From NCBI RefSeq assembly GCF_040496035.1, contig NZ_JBEPJZ010000002.1, positions 868,001-932,000 of the forward strand: a DNA stretch of 64,000 nt. The letters run 5' to 3'. Origin of the DNA: Agromyces sp. SYSU T00194 (GTDB taxonomy: Bacteria; Actinomycetota; Actinomycetes; Actinomycetales; Microbacteriaceae). The notes under the pieces were generated by a model, which was given only the letters and a program-made list of their open reading frames with translations, did not search any database and was not told where the DNA came from. The position numbers were made by a program, and so were the translations under genes. This document shows, piece after piece, positions 1-7,868 of this stretch. Every line of letters begins with the position of its first letter. The first letter of the stretch is position 1.

Positions 1-40
1 GTGGTGGCCAGCGAGCGGCTCCGGGCGCGAAGACTCGTGA

Positions 41-613
41 TCAGCGCACGCGCACACCCGTAAGCAGCGCGTCGAGGAATCGGTCGACCACCCCCGCATC
101 GCTCGGATCTGCGGTCAGACCGAGCCGTGCTGCATACGCCACGCCGCACATGAGCGGGAAGAGATCGGAGCCCTGCAGGCTGTCGGCAAGGAGGCCCGCC
201 GCCTTGGCGCGAGCGACCAGCCGCATCGCCAGCATGTTGAGCGACGCGATCAGCTCGACGGTGCGCGCATCCGCATGCGAGGGCGCGGCCAGCACCGCCG
301 CCAGCGCTGGATCGCCGAGCTGCGTCTGGAGTCCGAGCCGAAGGAATCCCTCGAGCGACTGCCACGCGTCGTCCGACGCGAGCGCCGAACGTCCCGCCGC
401 CTCGAGCTCCTCCATCACCGGGCGTGCCAGATGCTCGAGCAGCAGCTCCGGCGTCGGGAAGTGCCGGTAGACGGTCGCGACGCCGACGCCCGCGTCGCGC
501 GCGATGTCGTTGAGCTGGAGCGGACGACCGTCGGAGAGGTAGGTCCGGCCGACCTCCGCGATCCGGGCACGGTTCAGCGCGGCATCCCTCCTCAGCGTCG
601 ACGATGCGTTCAT
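41..613 (-). CDS. TetR/AcrR family transcriptional regulator
   Basis: A 190-residue one-component repressor. Residues about 10-60 form the TetR helix-turn-helix; GVGVATVYRHFPTPELL is the recognition helix plus the typical YRHF segment. The remainder is a helical ligand-binding domain with no recognisable ligand signature. It is transcribed away from the hydrolase at 703. The gap between them carries two similar inverted repeats, so it very likely represses itself and the hydrolase (inference). Family assignment is strong; the inducer is unknown. The 40 bases to its left contain a stop at 38-40 in one forward frame and could be the tail of a gene outside the window, but this cannot be judged. 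Confidence 0.93.
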   Translation of the reverse strand: MNASSTLRRDAALNRARIAEVGRTYLSDGRPLQLNDIARDAGVGVATVYRHFPTPELLLEHLARPVMEELEAAGRSALASDDAWQSLEGFLRLGLQTQLGDPALAAVLAAPSHADARTVELIASLNMLAMRLVARAKAAGLLADSLQGSDLFPLMCGVAYAARLGLTADPSDAGVVDRFLDALLTGVRVR

Positions 614-628
614 GATCGCCAGCTTATT

Positions 629-677
629 GGATACTTCATCCGTTTACGTGCTACCGTCCCAACGGATACATGATCCG
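629..677. promoter_or_regulatory. Divergent promoter region with two TetR-type inverted repeats
   Basis: Two short inverted repeats share one core. Site 1 is GGAT-ACTTC-ATCC at 629-641 and site 2 is CGGAT-ACATG-ATCCG at 663-677, with centres 35 bp apart. Both lie between the divergent tetR (start 613) and hydrolase (start 703). A TTGGAT at 627-632 could serve as -35 for the hydrolase. The paired, near-identical arms suggest binding sites for the adjacent TetR protein. That they are operators is inference. Confidence 0.6.
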
Positions 678-702
678 TTTATCGCACGATGGGAGCCAGG
701 AC

Positions 703-1515
703 ATGAGAACGCACAAGATCGAGGCAGGCGGCCGGCGCAGGACCTACCACCACGTCGCTCCATCGTCGCCGCGTGCCGATGCGCCGCTCATCGTCGCGCT
801 CCATGGCACCGGCCAGCAGGGCCCGACCATGCGCAGGTTCAGCGGACGCACGCTCGACCTCCTCGCTGAGAACCTCGGAGCAGACCTCGTGTACCTCGAT
901 GGGCACCGACGCTCGTGGAACGACTCCCCCACCCGCAGGTCGAACGGCGCGGGCAGGGCGGGCGTCGACGACGTGTCGTACATCGCCGCAGTCGTCGAGC
1001 GCTTCGATCGCCCCGCCCTCGTCGTCGGCTTCTCGAACGGCGGCTGGATGGCGCAGCGGTTCGCACGCGAGCACGGCGCACTGGTGTCCGGCCTCGTCGT
1101 CATCGCCGCGGGGATGCAGGTCGACGAGACCGTCGTCCCCGGTGCACGGGAGCCCGGGGCCCTCCGCACCCTCATCCTCCACGGAGACGCCGACCCGATC
1201 GTCCCGGTCGACGGGGGCGAGGCGCGGCTGCTCGGCACGAGCCACGGCATCGTCCGGTCAGCACGTGAGACCGCCGAGGCGCTCGCGGGAGGCGGCGAGC
1301 CGGTGGAGACCGTGAGCGACAGCGTCGCCCGGTACGACTGGGGCGACGTACGACTGGTGATCCAGAGCGGCGCCGGTCACGTCATCCCCAACCGGACGCA
1401 CGCGCCGATGCGATTCCCGATCGGCCGCTCGCAGCGCACCGTGGACACCGGGGAGGAGATCTTGAGCCACTTCCGCGTCGGCGCCCAGATCTCCGGGCAC
1501 ACCACTCTGCGGTGA
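703..1515 (+). CDS. Alpha/beta-hydrolase (PHB depolymerase/feruloyl esterase-like)
   Basis: A 270-residue alpha/beta-hydrolase. The oxyanion-hole region is ALHGTGQQG near residue 30, the nucleophile elbow is GFSNGG, the acid is in HGDADPIVP and the catalytic histidine is in GAGHVIP, all in the canonical order. The spacing resembles the esterase/depolymerase group (LpqC-like) more than lipases. No signal peptide is seen, so it is probably cytoplasmic. The start at 703 is preferred over the ATG at 670 because GGGAGCCAGG lies just upstream of 703 and 670 falls inside an inverted repeat. It is divergent from a TetR gene that probably controls it. The natural substrate cannot be told from sequence. 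Confidence 0.85.
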   Translation: MRTHKIEAGGRRRTYHHVAPSSPRADAPLIVALHGTGQQGPTMRRFSGRTLDLLAENLGADLVYLDGHRRSWNDSPTRRSNGAGRAGVDDVSYIAAVVERFDRPALVVGFSNGGWMAQRFAREHGALVSGLVVIAAGMQVDETVVPGAREPGALRTLILHGDADPIVPVDGGEARLLGTSHGIVRSARETAEALAGGGEPVETVSDSVARYDWGDVRLVIQSGAGHVIPNRTHAPMRFPIGRSQRTVDTGEEILSHFRVGAQISGHTTLR

Positions 1516-1565
1516 GGTGTGTAGCCGAGCGATAGCTGCTCGTCCCTCTGGTGACGAGCCGGAAC

Positions 1566-1970
1566 CTAAGGCACTCGACCCGGAGCGACAACATCGAGCC
1601 CTGCGGACCGCGCTGCCTCGCCGAGCCGGTGGTCGTACGTCAGGACGGCATCGACGTCCAGCCGCATCGCCGCTTCGAGATGCAGGGCGTCGAGCGTACG
1701 CAGGTACGGCATCGGCAGCAGCCCTGCCGAGCGGTACGCGACCCGGTCGAGTGCCGCGAGGGATACACCATCGAGGATCGCGCTGACCTTCGACTGATCC
1801 CGCCCCTCGCGCACAGCCATCCGACGCAGCTCTGTCTCGAGCAGATCGCTCGAGACGAGCCTGACATCCGCCTGGTCGAGCCACTCGACGAGGGCCTCCG
1901 TCTCGGACTGGGCCACCAGGAGCGCGCCGAGCGCCGACGTGTCGACGTAGACGAGCGGGGCGTCGCTCAC
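1566..1970 (-). CDS. VapC-like PIN-domain ribonuclease toxin
   Basis: A 134-residue PIN domain beginning VSDAPLVYVDTSALG. The acidic metal-binding residues of the family are visible as D10, E45, D94 (LDALHLEAA) and D113 (LTYDHRLG), so the enzyme looks intact. PIN toxins of this class cleave RNA, often tRNA or rRNA. The GTG start at 1970 overlaps the stop of the upstream antitoxin by four bases (GTGA), which implies translational coupling. The gene is the second of a two-gene toxin-antitoxin operon. The RNA target is unknown. Confidence 0.88.
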   Translation of the reverse strand: MSDAPLVYVDTSALGALLVAQSETEALVEWLDQADVRLVSSDLLETELRRMAVREGRDQSKVSAILDGVSLAALDRVAYRSAGLLPMPYLRTLDALHLEAAMRLDVDAVLTYDHRLGEAARSAGLDVVAPGRVP

Positions 1971-2248
1971 ACGCGATCCTCTCGCATCTCGTCGAGGATC
2001 TGAGCCATCGGCCGGTCGCTCTCGACCCGCTGGGGCTTCAACGACGCCCACCCACCGACCCGCTTGGCAGGCCGGACGATCGGCAACGTGGGCGACGGGG
2101 CATCGAGCGGAACGATACGACCGACGGGTACTCCGCGGTTGGTCAGCACGAAGGACTGCCCCTCGCCGACAGCGCGAAGGACGCGTCCGGACTCATTGCG
2201 CAACTCGCGCTGCGACAGACGCTTACCCTGAGGCATGCTCGCACTCAT
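1967..2248 (-). CDS. Phd/YefM-type antitoxin partner of the PIN toxin
   Basis: A 93-residue protein. Residues about 8-50 (KRLSQRELRNESGRVLRAV, then LTNRGVPVGRIVPL) match the Phd/YefM DNA-binding antitoxin fold. The C-terminal part, ending in LDEMREDRV, would wrap and inhibit the toxin. It precedes the PIN toxin with a four-base overlap, as usual for antitoxin-first operons. An alternative start four codons downstream (2236) is possible. It is expected to autorepress the operon, but I see no convincing operator in the short upstream gap. Confidence 0.88.
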   Translation of the reverse strand: MSASMPQGKRLSQRELRNESGRVLRAVGEGQSFVLTNRGVPVGRIVPLDAPSPTLPIVRPAKRVGGWASLKPQRVESDRPMAQILDEMREDRV

Positions 2249-2311
2249 AGAGCGATCGTAGCACGCGCGCTACGCACGGTGGAGCCCAAGGCTTCCAGCG
2301 ACCAATGAGAC

Positions 2312-2515
2312 CTAGGCTGAACCCGAGCGGTTGACTCGTCCGTGCGCGGCCCTCGTCCAGCCTTCGCTCGCCAACCACGCGGCAAGCCAATCGATCTCCT
2401 TGGCGGACGGCGCTTCGAACGCGAGGTTCGGGTCGTCGGCTTCCGCTTCGTAGCCGAGTCTGATGCTCGCTGCGAGGTCGGCAGCGATCTCCGAGAACTC
2501 CCCATGCGCACCCAT
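2312..2515 (-). CDS. Small hypothetical protein downstream of ychF
   Basis: A 67-residue acidic protein with no signal peptide or membrane segment and no family I recognise. The middle (KEIDWLAAWLASEGW) looks like an amphipathic helix. It starts only 8 bp after the ychF stop, so it would be co-transcribed. Its amino-acid composition is protein-like rather than the Arg/Pro-rich noise of antisense frames, which favours a real gene. It could also be part of the toxin-antitoxin neighbourhood. Function unknown. Confidence 0.5.
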   Translation of the reverse strand: MGAHGEFSEIAADLAASIRLGYEAEADDPNLAFEAPSAKEIDWLAAWLASEGWTRAAHGRVNRSGSA

Positions 2516-2523
2516 GGTCGCCG

Positions 2524-3597
2524 CTACACGTTGAAGCGGAACTCCACCACGTCGCCGTCGGTCATCACGTAGTCCTTGCCCTCCATGCGGGCCTTGCCGC
2601 GCGAGCGGGCCTCGGCGACCGAGCCGGCGTCGACCAGGTCGTCGAACGAGATGACCTCCGCCTTGATGAAGCCCTTCTCGAAGTCGGTGTGGATCACGCC
2701 GGCCGCCTGCGGCGCCTTCGCGCCCTTCGGGATGGTCCAGGCGCGCGACTCCTTCGGGCCCGCGGTGAGGTAGGTCTGCAGGCCGAGCGTGTCGAAGCCG
2801 ATGCGCGCGAGCTGGTCGAGGCCCGACTCCTCCTGGCCGGTCGAGGCGAGCAACTCCGCGGCATCCTCGGGGTCGAGGTCGATCAACTCCGACTCGATCT
2901 TCGCGTCGAGGAAGACCGCCTCGGCCGGGGCCACGAGCGCGGCGAGCTCGGCCTTGCGTGCAGCATCCGTCAGCACCGCCTCGTCGACGTTGAAGACGTA
3001 GATGAACGGCTTCGCGGTGAGCAGGCCCAGCTCCTTGACGGGGGCGAGGTCGACGGATGCCGCCGACAGCGGCGTGCCCCGCTGCAGCACGTCGAGCGCC
3101 TCCCGCGCCGCGGCGAGCACCGACGGGTCGAGCTTGCGACCCTTGACCTCCTTCTCGTAGCGCGTGATGGCGCGCTCGAGGGTCTCGAGGTCGGCGAGGA
3201 TCAGCTCGGCGTTGATCGTCTCCATGTCGTTCTTCGGGTCGACGGCGCCGTCGACGTGCACCACGTCGGCGTCCTCGAAGCCGCGCACGACCTGCGCGAT
3301 GGCGTCGGCCTCGCGGATGTTCGCGAGGAACTTGTTGCCGAGCCCCTCGCCCTCGCTCGCGCCGCGCACGATGCCGGCGATGTCGACGAACGACACCGTC
3401 GCGGGCAGGATGCGCTCCGAGCCGAAGATGCCCGCGAGCACCTCGAGGCGCGGGTCGGGCAGGTTCACGACGCCGATGTTCGGCTCGATCGTCGCGAACG
3501 GGTAGTTCGCCGCGAGCACGCCGTTCTTGGTGAGCGCGTTGAAGAGGGTCGACTTGCCGACGTTCGGGAGCCCGACGATTCCGATGGTGAGTGCCAC
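2524..3597 (-). CDS. ychF: Redox-regulated ribosome-associated ATPase YchF (OLA1 family)
   Basis: A 357-residue Obg-family P-loop NTPase of the YchF subfamily, which prefers ATP over GTP and binds ribosomes. The G1 motif is GLPNVGKST near residue 9, followed by the switch region NYPFATIEPN. The usual NKxD base-recognition motif is replaced by NVDE, as is typical of YchF. The C-terminal TGS-like domain ends VEFRFNV. The GTG start at 3597 gives the family length and N-terminus (VALTIGIVG); upstream in-frame codons do not resemble the family. Identification is firm. Confidence 0.97.
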   Translation of the reverse strand: MALTIGIVGLPNVGKSTLFNALTKNGVLAANYPFATIEPNIGVVNLPDPRLEVLAGIFGSERILPATVSFVDIAGIVRGASEGEGLGNKFLANIREADAIAQVVRGFEDADVVHVDGAVDPKNDMETINAELILADLETLERAITRYEKEVKGRKLDPSVLAAAREALDVLQRGTPLSAASVDLAPVKELGLLTAKPFIYVFNVDEAVLTDAARKAELAALVAPAEAVFLDAKIESELIDLDPEDAAELLASTGQEESGLDQLARIGFDTLGLQTYLTAGPKESRAWTIPKGAKAPQAAGVIHTDFEKGFIKAEVISFDDLVDAGSVAEARSRGKARMEGKDYVMTDGDVVEFRFNV

Positions 3598-3796
3598 GGG
3601 CGACCAGTCTACGTGGGCGCGGGCGGCGCGCTCACGCCGTGCGGTGGAGCAGACGCCCCGGGGCATCCGCTCACCTCGACTCGAGCGCACCCTGAGCACT
3701 GAGCGAAACCCGCTCAGCAGCATGTCCGCCTCCCGCGACAGCGACATCGGCACTGCGACATCTTCGACAAGTGACTGAGCGTTCCTCGATTTTCAT

Positions 3797-3814
3797 CTGA
3801 ACGTAGCCTGAACG
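3797..3814. promoter_or_regulatory. Direct-repeat element before the first lipoprotein gene (PHO-box-like)
   Basis: CTGAACG occurs twice, at 3797 and 3808, exactly 11 bp apart. On the other strand this reads as tandem GTTCAG units. Direct repeats of GTTCA-type units at 11-bp spacing are the known layout of PhoP-binding PHO boxes in actinomycetes. The element sits 38 bp before the lipoprotein start at 3852. Assignment to PhoP is inference; this could be a site for another OmpR-family regulator. Confidence 0.35.
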
Positions 3815-3851
3815 AAACCTCGACCCAAGGCCGCCCACGCAGACTCGTCGC

Positions 3852-4553
3852 ATGCGACGAATCGCAGCGACGCTTCTCACAGCGGTAGCGATCCTTGCCC
3901 TGATCGGCTGCTCCAACGAGCGCGAAACCAAGTCCGTCGACCTGTCGAGGAAGGCGTCGGAGATCTCCCTCAGCTCTACCGGCTTTCAGATCCTGGGCGC
4001 AAAGGGAGAGCCATCGTTCGCATTCGAATGGGCCGACGAATCCGAGCCCGCCATCAGCGCCCTCACTGAGGCCTTCGGCCAGGAGCCGACCGTGACATCC
4101 TCGGTCGGCAGTGGGTCTCATCTGGCCGCCTACGACATCTACACGTGGAGTGGCTTCGTGTTCCGGGTGGCGAACCTTGAGGAGCCCAAGCCGGACTTCT
4201 ACCTCCTGACGCATGTCACGTTCACCGCGGAGTCGGCACTCGGAGTCAGGCTGGTCGCTCCCCTCGGGCTCTCGGTCGGGGATCCGATTGCGGTCGCAAT
4301 CGACAACACCGGGGATACGCTCACGCTGCAGGACACCGGGCCATACACCGTCGTCCTGGTCGACGCGGAAGACCGCCTTCGCCTGGCCGCCTACGCGAGT
4401 CACCTGGAGACCGGAGAGGAGCCTGCGCGCCTCGACGACGAACCATGGTCCACGCGGACGGTGGCGATGCGTTCGACCGATGGTTCGAAGATCGACGTGA
4501 TCGCGGCGCCACGATGGTCCTATCTGCCGATCGGCACCTTCGACTTCTGGTGA
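3852..4553 (+). CDS. Predicted lipoprotein, copy 1 of a tandem pair
   Basis: A 233-residue exported lipoprotein. MRRIAATLLTAVAILALIGC carries a positively charged start, a hydrophobic stretch and a lipobox ending at Cys20. The mature domain is shared with the next gene: FEWADESEPAISAL, then HLAAYDIYTWSGF, and a C-terminus with WSYLP. No known domain is recognised. Codon use is less GC-biased than in the neighbour, so this copy is either older and relaxed or acquired separately. A PHO-box-like repeat lies upstream. Function unknown. Confidence 0.85.
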   Translation: MRRIAATLLTAVAILALIGCSNERETKSVDLSRKASEISLSSTGFQILGAKGEPSFAFEWADESEPAISALTEAFGQEPTVTSSVGSGSHLAAYDIYTWSGFVFRVANLEEPKPDFYLLTHVTFTAESALGVRLVAPLGLSVGDPIAVAIDNTGDTLTLQDTGPYTVVLVDAEDRLRLAAYASHLETGEEPARLDDEPWSTRTVAMRSTDGSKIDVIAAPRWSYLPIGTFDFW

Positions 4554-4654
4554 TTCGGTGCCGTTCCTTCCGAGACCGCATCGATCACGCCGCAACCGGA
4601 CCGAGTTCTCCACACCCCGGAATCGAACCGCTTCGATGGTCCAGACTCGTCGCC

Positions 4655-5380
4655 ATGCGACGAATCACGGGGACCTCGCTGCTGCTGCTCACCGCGCTCG
4701 CCCTCGCCGGGTGCGCCTCGAGCGGGTCGACCACGGCCGGCACCGCAACGCCCACGCCGTCCGAGACGCCGATGGTGACGCACACGCCGACCGCCGACCC
4801 GGTGGTGCCGGCCGCGGTGCAGGTCTCGTCGACCGGCTTCGAGATCGTCGACTCGACGGGGGCGACGACGTTCACGTTCGGGTGGTCGGATGCCCCCGAA
4901 CCGGCCGTCCACGCCCTCGAGACCGCGTTCGGCACGGCGCCCGCCGTCTCGTTCACGCCGGGGAACGGCACGCACATCGCCGACTACGACGTCTACACCT
5001 GGACCGGCCTCACGTTCGAGGCCGCACAGCTCACCGACCCGGCGCGCGACTACTACCTCGCCGCCCGCCTCACGTTCACGGCGCCCGAGGCATACGGGCT
5101 CGACCTGCTCGCCACGAGCGGGCTGACGGTGGGCGCCCCGATCGCCGACGCGCTCGCGGTCGCCCCGCACCTCCAGATGCCGACCGACGGCACGACGTCG
5201 ATCATCCTCGTCGACCCCGAGTTCCCCGCGAAGCTCGCCGCGTTCGAGGCCTACCTCGCCACGGGCACGGTGCCCGCCGGTGACGACCCACTCACCACGC
5301 GCGCGGTCGCCGTGCGCACCTCCGCCGGCCCGGCGATCGAGGACATCGTCGCGCCCGAGTACTCGTACCTGCCGTTCTGA
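4655..5380 (+). CDS. Predicted lipoprotein, copy 2 of a tandem pair
   Basis: A 241-residue lipoprotein with the signal MRRITGTSLLLLTALALAGC (Cys20), then a Thr/Pro-rich linker to about residue 50 that would lift the domain from the membrane. The mature part parallels the upstream copy: FGWSDAPEPAVHALETAFG, HIADYDVYTWTGL and a C-terminal YSYLPF. The bases before the start (agactcgtcg) match those before copy 1, so the duplication included the promoter-proximal end. ATG at 4655 is chosen because it begins the signal peptide. Function unknown. Confidence 0.88.
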   Translation: MRRITGTSLLLLTALALAGCASSGSTTAGTATPTPSETPMVTHTPTADPVVPAAVQVSSTGFEIVDSTGATTFTFGWSDAPEPAVHALETAFGTAPAVSFTPGNGTHIADYDVYTWTGLTFEAAQLTDPARDYYLAARLTFTAPEAYGLDLLATSGLTVGAPIADALAVAPHLQMPTDGTTSIILVDPEFPAKLAAFEAYLATGTVPAGDDPLTTRAVAVRTSAGPAIEDIVAPEYSYLPF

Positions 5381-5463
5381 CGCGCCGCCCCGCGGCATCC
5401 GTCCGACGTTCGGACCGAGGCATCCGCTCGGCTCCCGCCGCCCGCCGCGCGATCGCACCGGTT

Positions 5464-5503
5464 GAGGGCCGAATCTTCGGTTGAGGCCGAAGATTCCGCC
5501 CTC
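5464..5503. repeat. Intergenic hairpin element A
   Basis: A 17-bp inverted repeat with one mismatch (arms 5464-5480 and 5487-5503) around a six-base loop TTGAGG. Arms begin GAGGGC and end GCCCTC, followed by AGCCC. No T-run follows, so it is not a clear terminator, although it lies 84 bp after the second lipoprotein gene. Its outer arms and flank resemble element B near 34.8 kb, which suggests a dispersed family. Confidence 0.6.
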
Positions 5504-5624
5504 AGCCCGACGAACGGCCCTCCGCTGGGAAGCGCGAGCGCTCCGAGAGCATCCGGTGGAGCGGATGCCGCCGAAGGGCGTGCCGCTCCCCCGCCGTGTC
5601 GGTCGCCGATGTGAGGATGGCCGC

Positions 5625-6242
5625 GTGCCAGTGGACTTCACCGCGATCGACTTCGAGACCGCCAACCGATCGAGCGCGTCGGCGTGCTCCGTCGGGTTGG
5701 TGAAGGTGCGCGACGGGCGCGCGGTCGACGAGGCGTACTGGCTCATCCGCCCGCCGTTCCCGCACGACGAGTTCAACGAGTGGAACGTGCGCATCCACGG
5801 CATCACTCCCGACCAGGTCGAGGACGCCCCCGGGTGGGGCGACCTGCTGCCCGAGTTCGCCGCATTCGCGGGCGACGACTGGCTCGTGGCGCACAACGCG
5901 GGCTTCGACATGGGCGTGCTGCGCGGCCTCGCCGAGGCCTTCGAGGTCGAGGCGCCGAACCACCGCTACCTGTGCAGCCTGCAGGTCGCGCGCAACACCT
6001 ACCACCTCGACTCGTACCGCCTGCCGGTCGCGGCCATGGCCGCGGGCTTCGAGGACTTCTCGCACCACAACGCCCTCGACGACTCGCGCGCGTGCGCCGC
6101 CATCGTCGCCCACGCGGCGAAGCGGCACGAGGCCGACGACCTCGAGGCGCTCGCCCGCTCGGCGCGCGTGCGCGTCGGCACGATCGGAGCGGTCGCGACC
6201 CGCGAGCACCGGTCCGAACACGGCCCGATGGCCCTGCAGTAG
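5625..6242 (+). CDS. DEDD-family 3'-5' exonuclease (DnaQ-like)
   Basis: A 205-residue exonuclease domain. Exo I is FTAIDFETAN (Asp and Glu of DEDD), Exo II is LVAHNAGFDMGVL, and Exo III is SHHNALDDSRACAAI with the His-x4-Asp of the DEDDh subgroup. It would remove nucleotides from 3' ends of DNA or RNA, like the epsilon subunit or RNase T/oligoribonuclease relatives. It is a stand-alone domain without polymerase or BRCT parts. The GTG at 5625 fits the family N-terminus; a second GTG at 5631 is possible. Substrate preference is unknown. Confidence 0.9.
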   Translation: MPVDFTAIDFETANRSSASACSVGLVKVRDGRAVDEAYWLIRPPFPHDEFNEWNVRIHGITPDQVEDAPGWGDLLPEFAAFAGDDWLVAHNAGFDMGVLRGLAEAFEVEAPNHRYLCSLQVARNTYHLDSYRLPVAAMAAGFEDFSHHNALDDSRACAAIVAHAAKRHEADDLEALARSARVRVGTIGAVATREHRSEHGPMALQ

Positions 6243-6330
6243 CCGCTCGCACCGCGCACCTCGGCCCCGTCGTGGCGCCACCCCGAGCCCGTTCCGACTC
6301 GATGTCGGGGGCCGCTGCAACACTTTCGGC

Positions 6331-7830
6331 ATGGACATCCTCGCCCTCCTCATCGGCCTCGTGGCAGGCGCCGCCATCGGCGCGCTCGTCACCGTGCTCG
6401 TGCGTTCGCGTCGGGTGGCGGATGCGCCCGCGGGCGACGACCCCGCCCTCGTCCAGGCGCGCCACCAGGGCGAGCTGCAGCAGGTCCGCGCCGACGAGGC
6501 GCAGGCCCGCGCCGAGCTGCTCGCCGAGCAGCAGCGCGTGCAGGGCGAGCTGCGCGCCGACCTCGCGGCCGCGTCGACCGAGGCCGACAACCTGCGCGAG
6601 CAGATCACGCAGCAGCGCACGCAGTTCCGCGAGTACGTCGAGCAGCAGCGCACCGACCAGGCCGAGCGCGCCGAGCGCGAGAAGCGCGAGTCGGCGGTGC
6701 TGCAGGCGCTGAGCCCCGTGCGCGAGACGCTCAGCACCATGCAGCGCAAGGTCGCCGAGCTCGAGCAGCAGCGCAGCGAGCAGTACGGCTCGATCGCCGA
6801 GCAGCTGAAGCAGGCGCAGCTGAACGACGAGCAGCTCCGGGCGACGACCGAGTCGCTCGCCTCGGCGCTGCGCTCGAACAGCACCCGCGGCGTCTGGGGC
6901 GAGACCCAGCTGCGCCGCGTGGTCGAGGCCGCCGGCCTCGCCCAGTACGTCGACTTCGACACCCAGGCGTCGATCACGACCGATGCGGGCGCCGGGCGCC
7001 CCGACATGGTCATCCGCCTCCCCGGCGGCAAGTCCATCGCGGTCGACGCGAAGGTGCCGCTCGAGCACTACATCGAGGCCAGCCAGATCGCCGTCACCGC
7101 CTCCGGCGACGAGGGTGCGCGTCGCAAGGCCCTCATCGAGCGGCACGTCAAGGCGCTGCGCGGCCACATCGACGCGCTCGCGAAGAAGACCTACTGGGAG
7201 GGCCTCGACGCCAGCCCCGAGTTCGTCATCGCGTTCATCCCGAGCGAGTCGCTGCTGTCGGCCGCCCTCGAAGCCGACCCGGCGCTGCTCGACTACGCCT
7301 TCGGCAAGCGCGTCGCGCTCGCCTCCCCGGTGAACCTCTGGGCCGTGCTCAAGACGGTCGCGTACACGTGGCAGCAGCAGGCGGTGTCCGACGAGGCCAA
7401 GAAGCTGTTCGACCTCGGCAACACGCTCTACCAGCGCATCGGCACGCTCGCCGGGCACGCCGACGGCCTGCGCCGCGCCATCGAGCGCACCGTCGAGAGC
7501 TACAACAAGTTCGCCAACTCGCTCGAGTCGCGCGTGCTCGTCACCGCCCGCCAGTTCCCCGGCATCGACACCACGAAGATCTCGGCCCTGGCCGAGCCCG
7601 AGCCCATCCACGAGACGCCCCGCCGCCTCGCCGCGGCCGAGCTCACCGAACTCGACGCCGGCGACGACGTGCGCATGGTCGAGGCCGGCTCGTTCGGCAC
7701 CGCGGCGACCGACGTCGCCGAGGCGGCCGGGCGCGACGCCGACGCCCGCGCCGCCGAGCACGACGTCGAGCTCGACTTCGACTCCGGTGAGCCGCTGCTC
7801 GACCTCGACCCCGAGATCCGCTCGATCTGA
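6331..7830 (+). CDS. rmuC: DNA recombination protein RmuC
   Basis: A 499-residue RmuC-family protein. Residues 2-22 form an N-terminal membrane anchor. Residues about 45-180 are a long Gln/Glu/Arg-rich coiled coil. Residues about 185-430 are the conserved RmuC domain (RGVWGETQLRRVVEAAG, AVDAKVPLEHY, FIPSESLLSAAL, SPVNLWAVLKTV), a restriction-endonuclease-like fold. RmuC limits inversions at short inverted repeats. The C-terminal tail from about 430 is acidic and variable. It is convergent with the MFS gene. Confidence 0.95.
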   Translation: MDILALLIGLVAGAAIGALVTVLVRSRRVADAPAGDDPALVQARHQGELQQVRADEAQARAELLAEQQRVQGELRADLAAASTEADNLREQITQQRTQFREYVEQQRTDQAERAEREKRESAVLQALSPVRETLSTMQRKVAELEQQRSEQYGSIAEQLKQAQLNDEQLRATTESLASALRSNSTRGVWGETQLRRVVEAAGLAQYVDFDTQASITTDAGAGRPDMVIRLPGGKSIAVDAKVPLEHYIEASQIAVTASGDEGARRKALIERHVKALRGHIDALAKKTYWEGLDASPEFVIAFIPSESLLSAALEADPALLDYAFGKRVALASPVNLWAVLKTVAYTWQQQAVSDEAKKLFDLGNTLYQRIGTLAGHADGLRRAIERTVESYNKFANSLESRVLVTARQFPGIDTTKISALAEPEPIHETPRRLAAAELTELDAGDDVRMVEAGSFGTAATDVAEAAGRDADARAAEHDVELDFDSGEPLLDLDPEIRSI

Positions 7831-7868
7831 CCGCGCGCCCGGGCAGCGCGCCCGGTCAGGGCGCCCGA

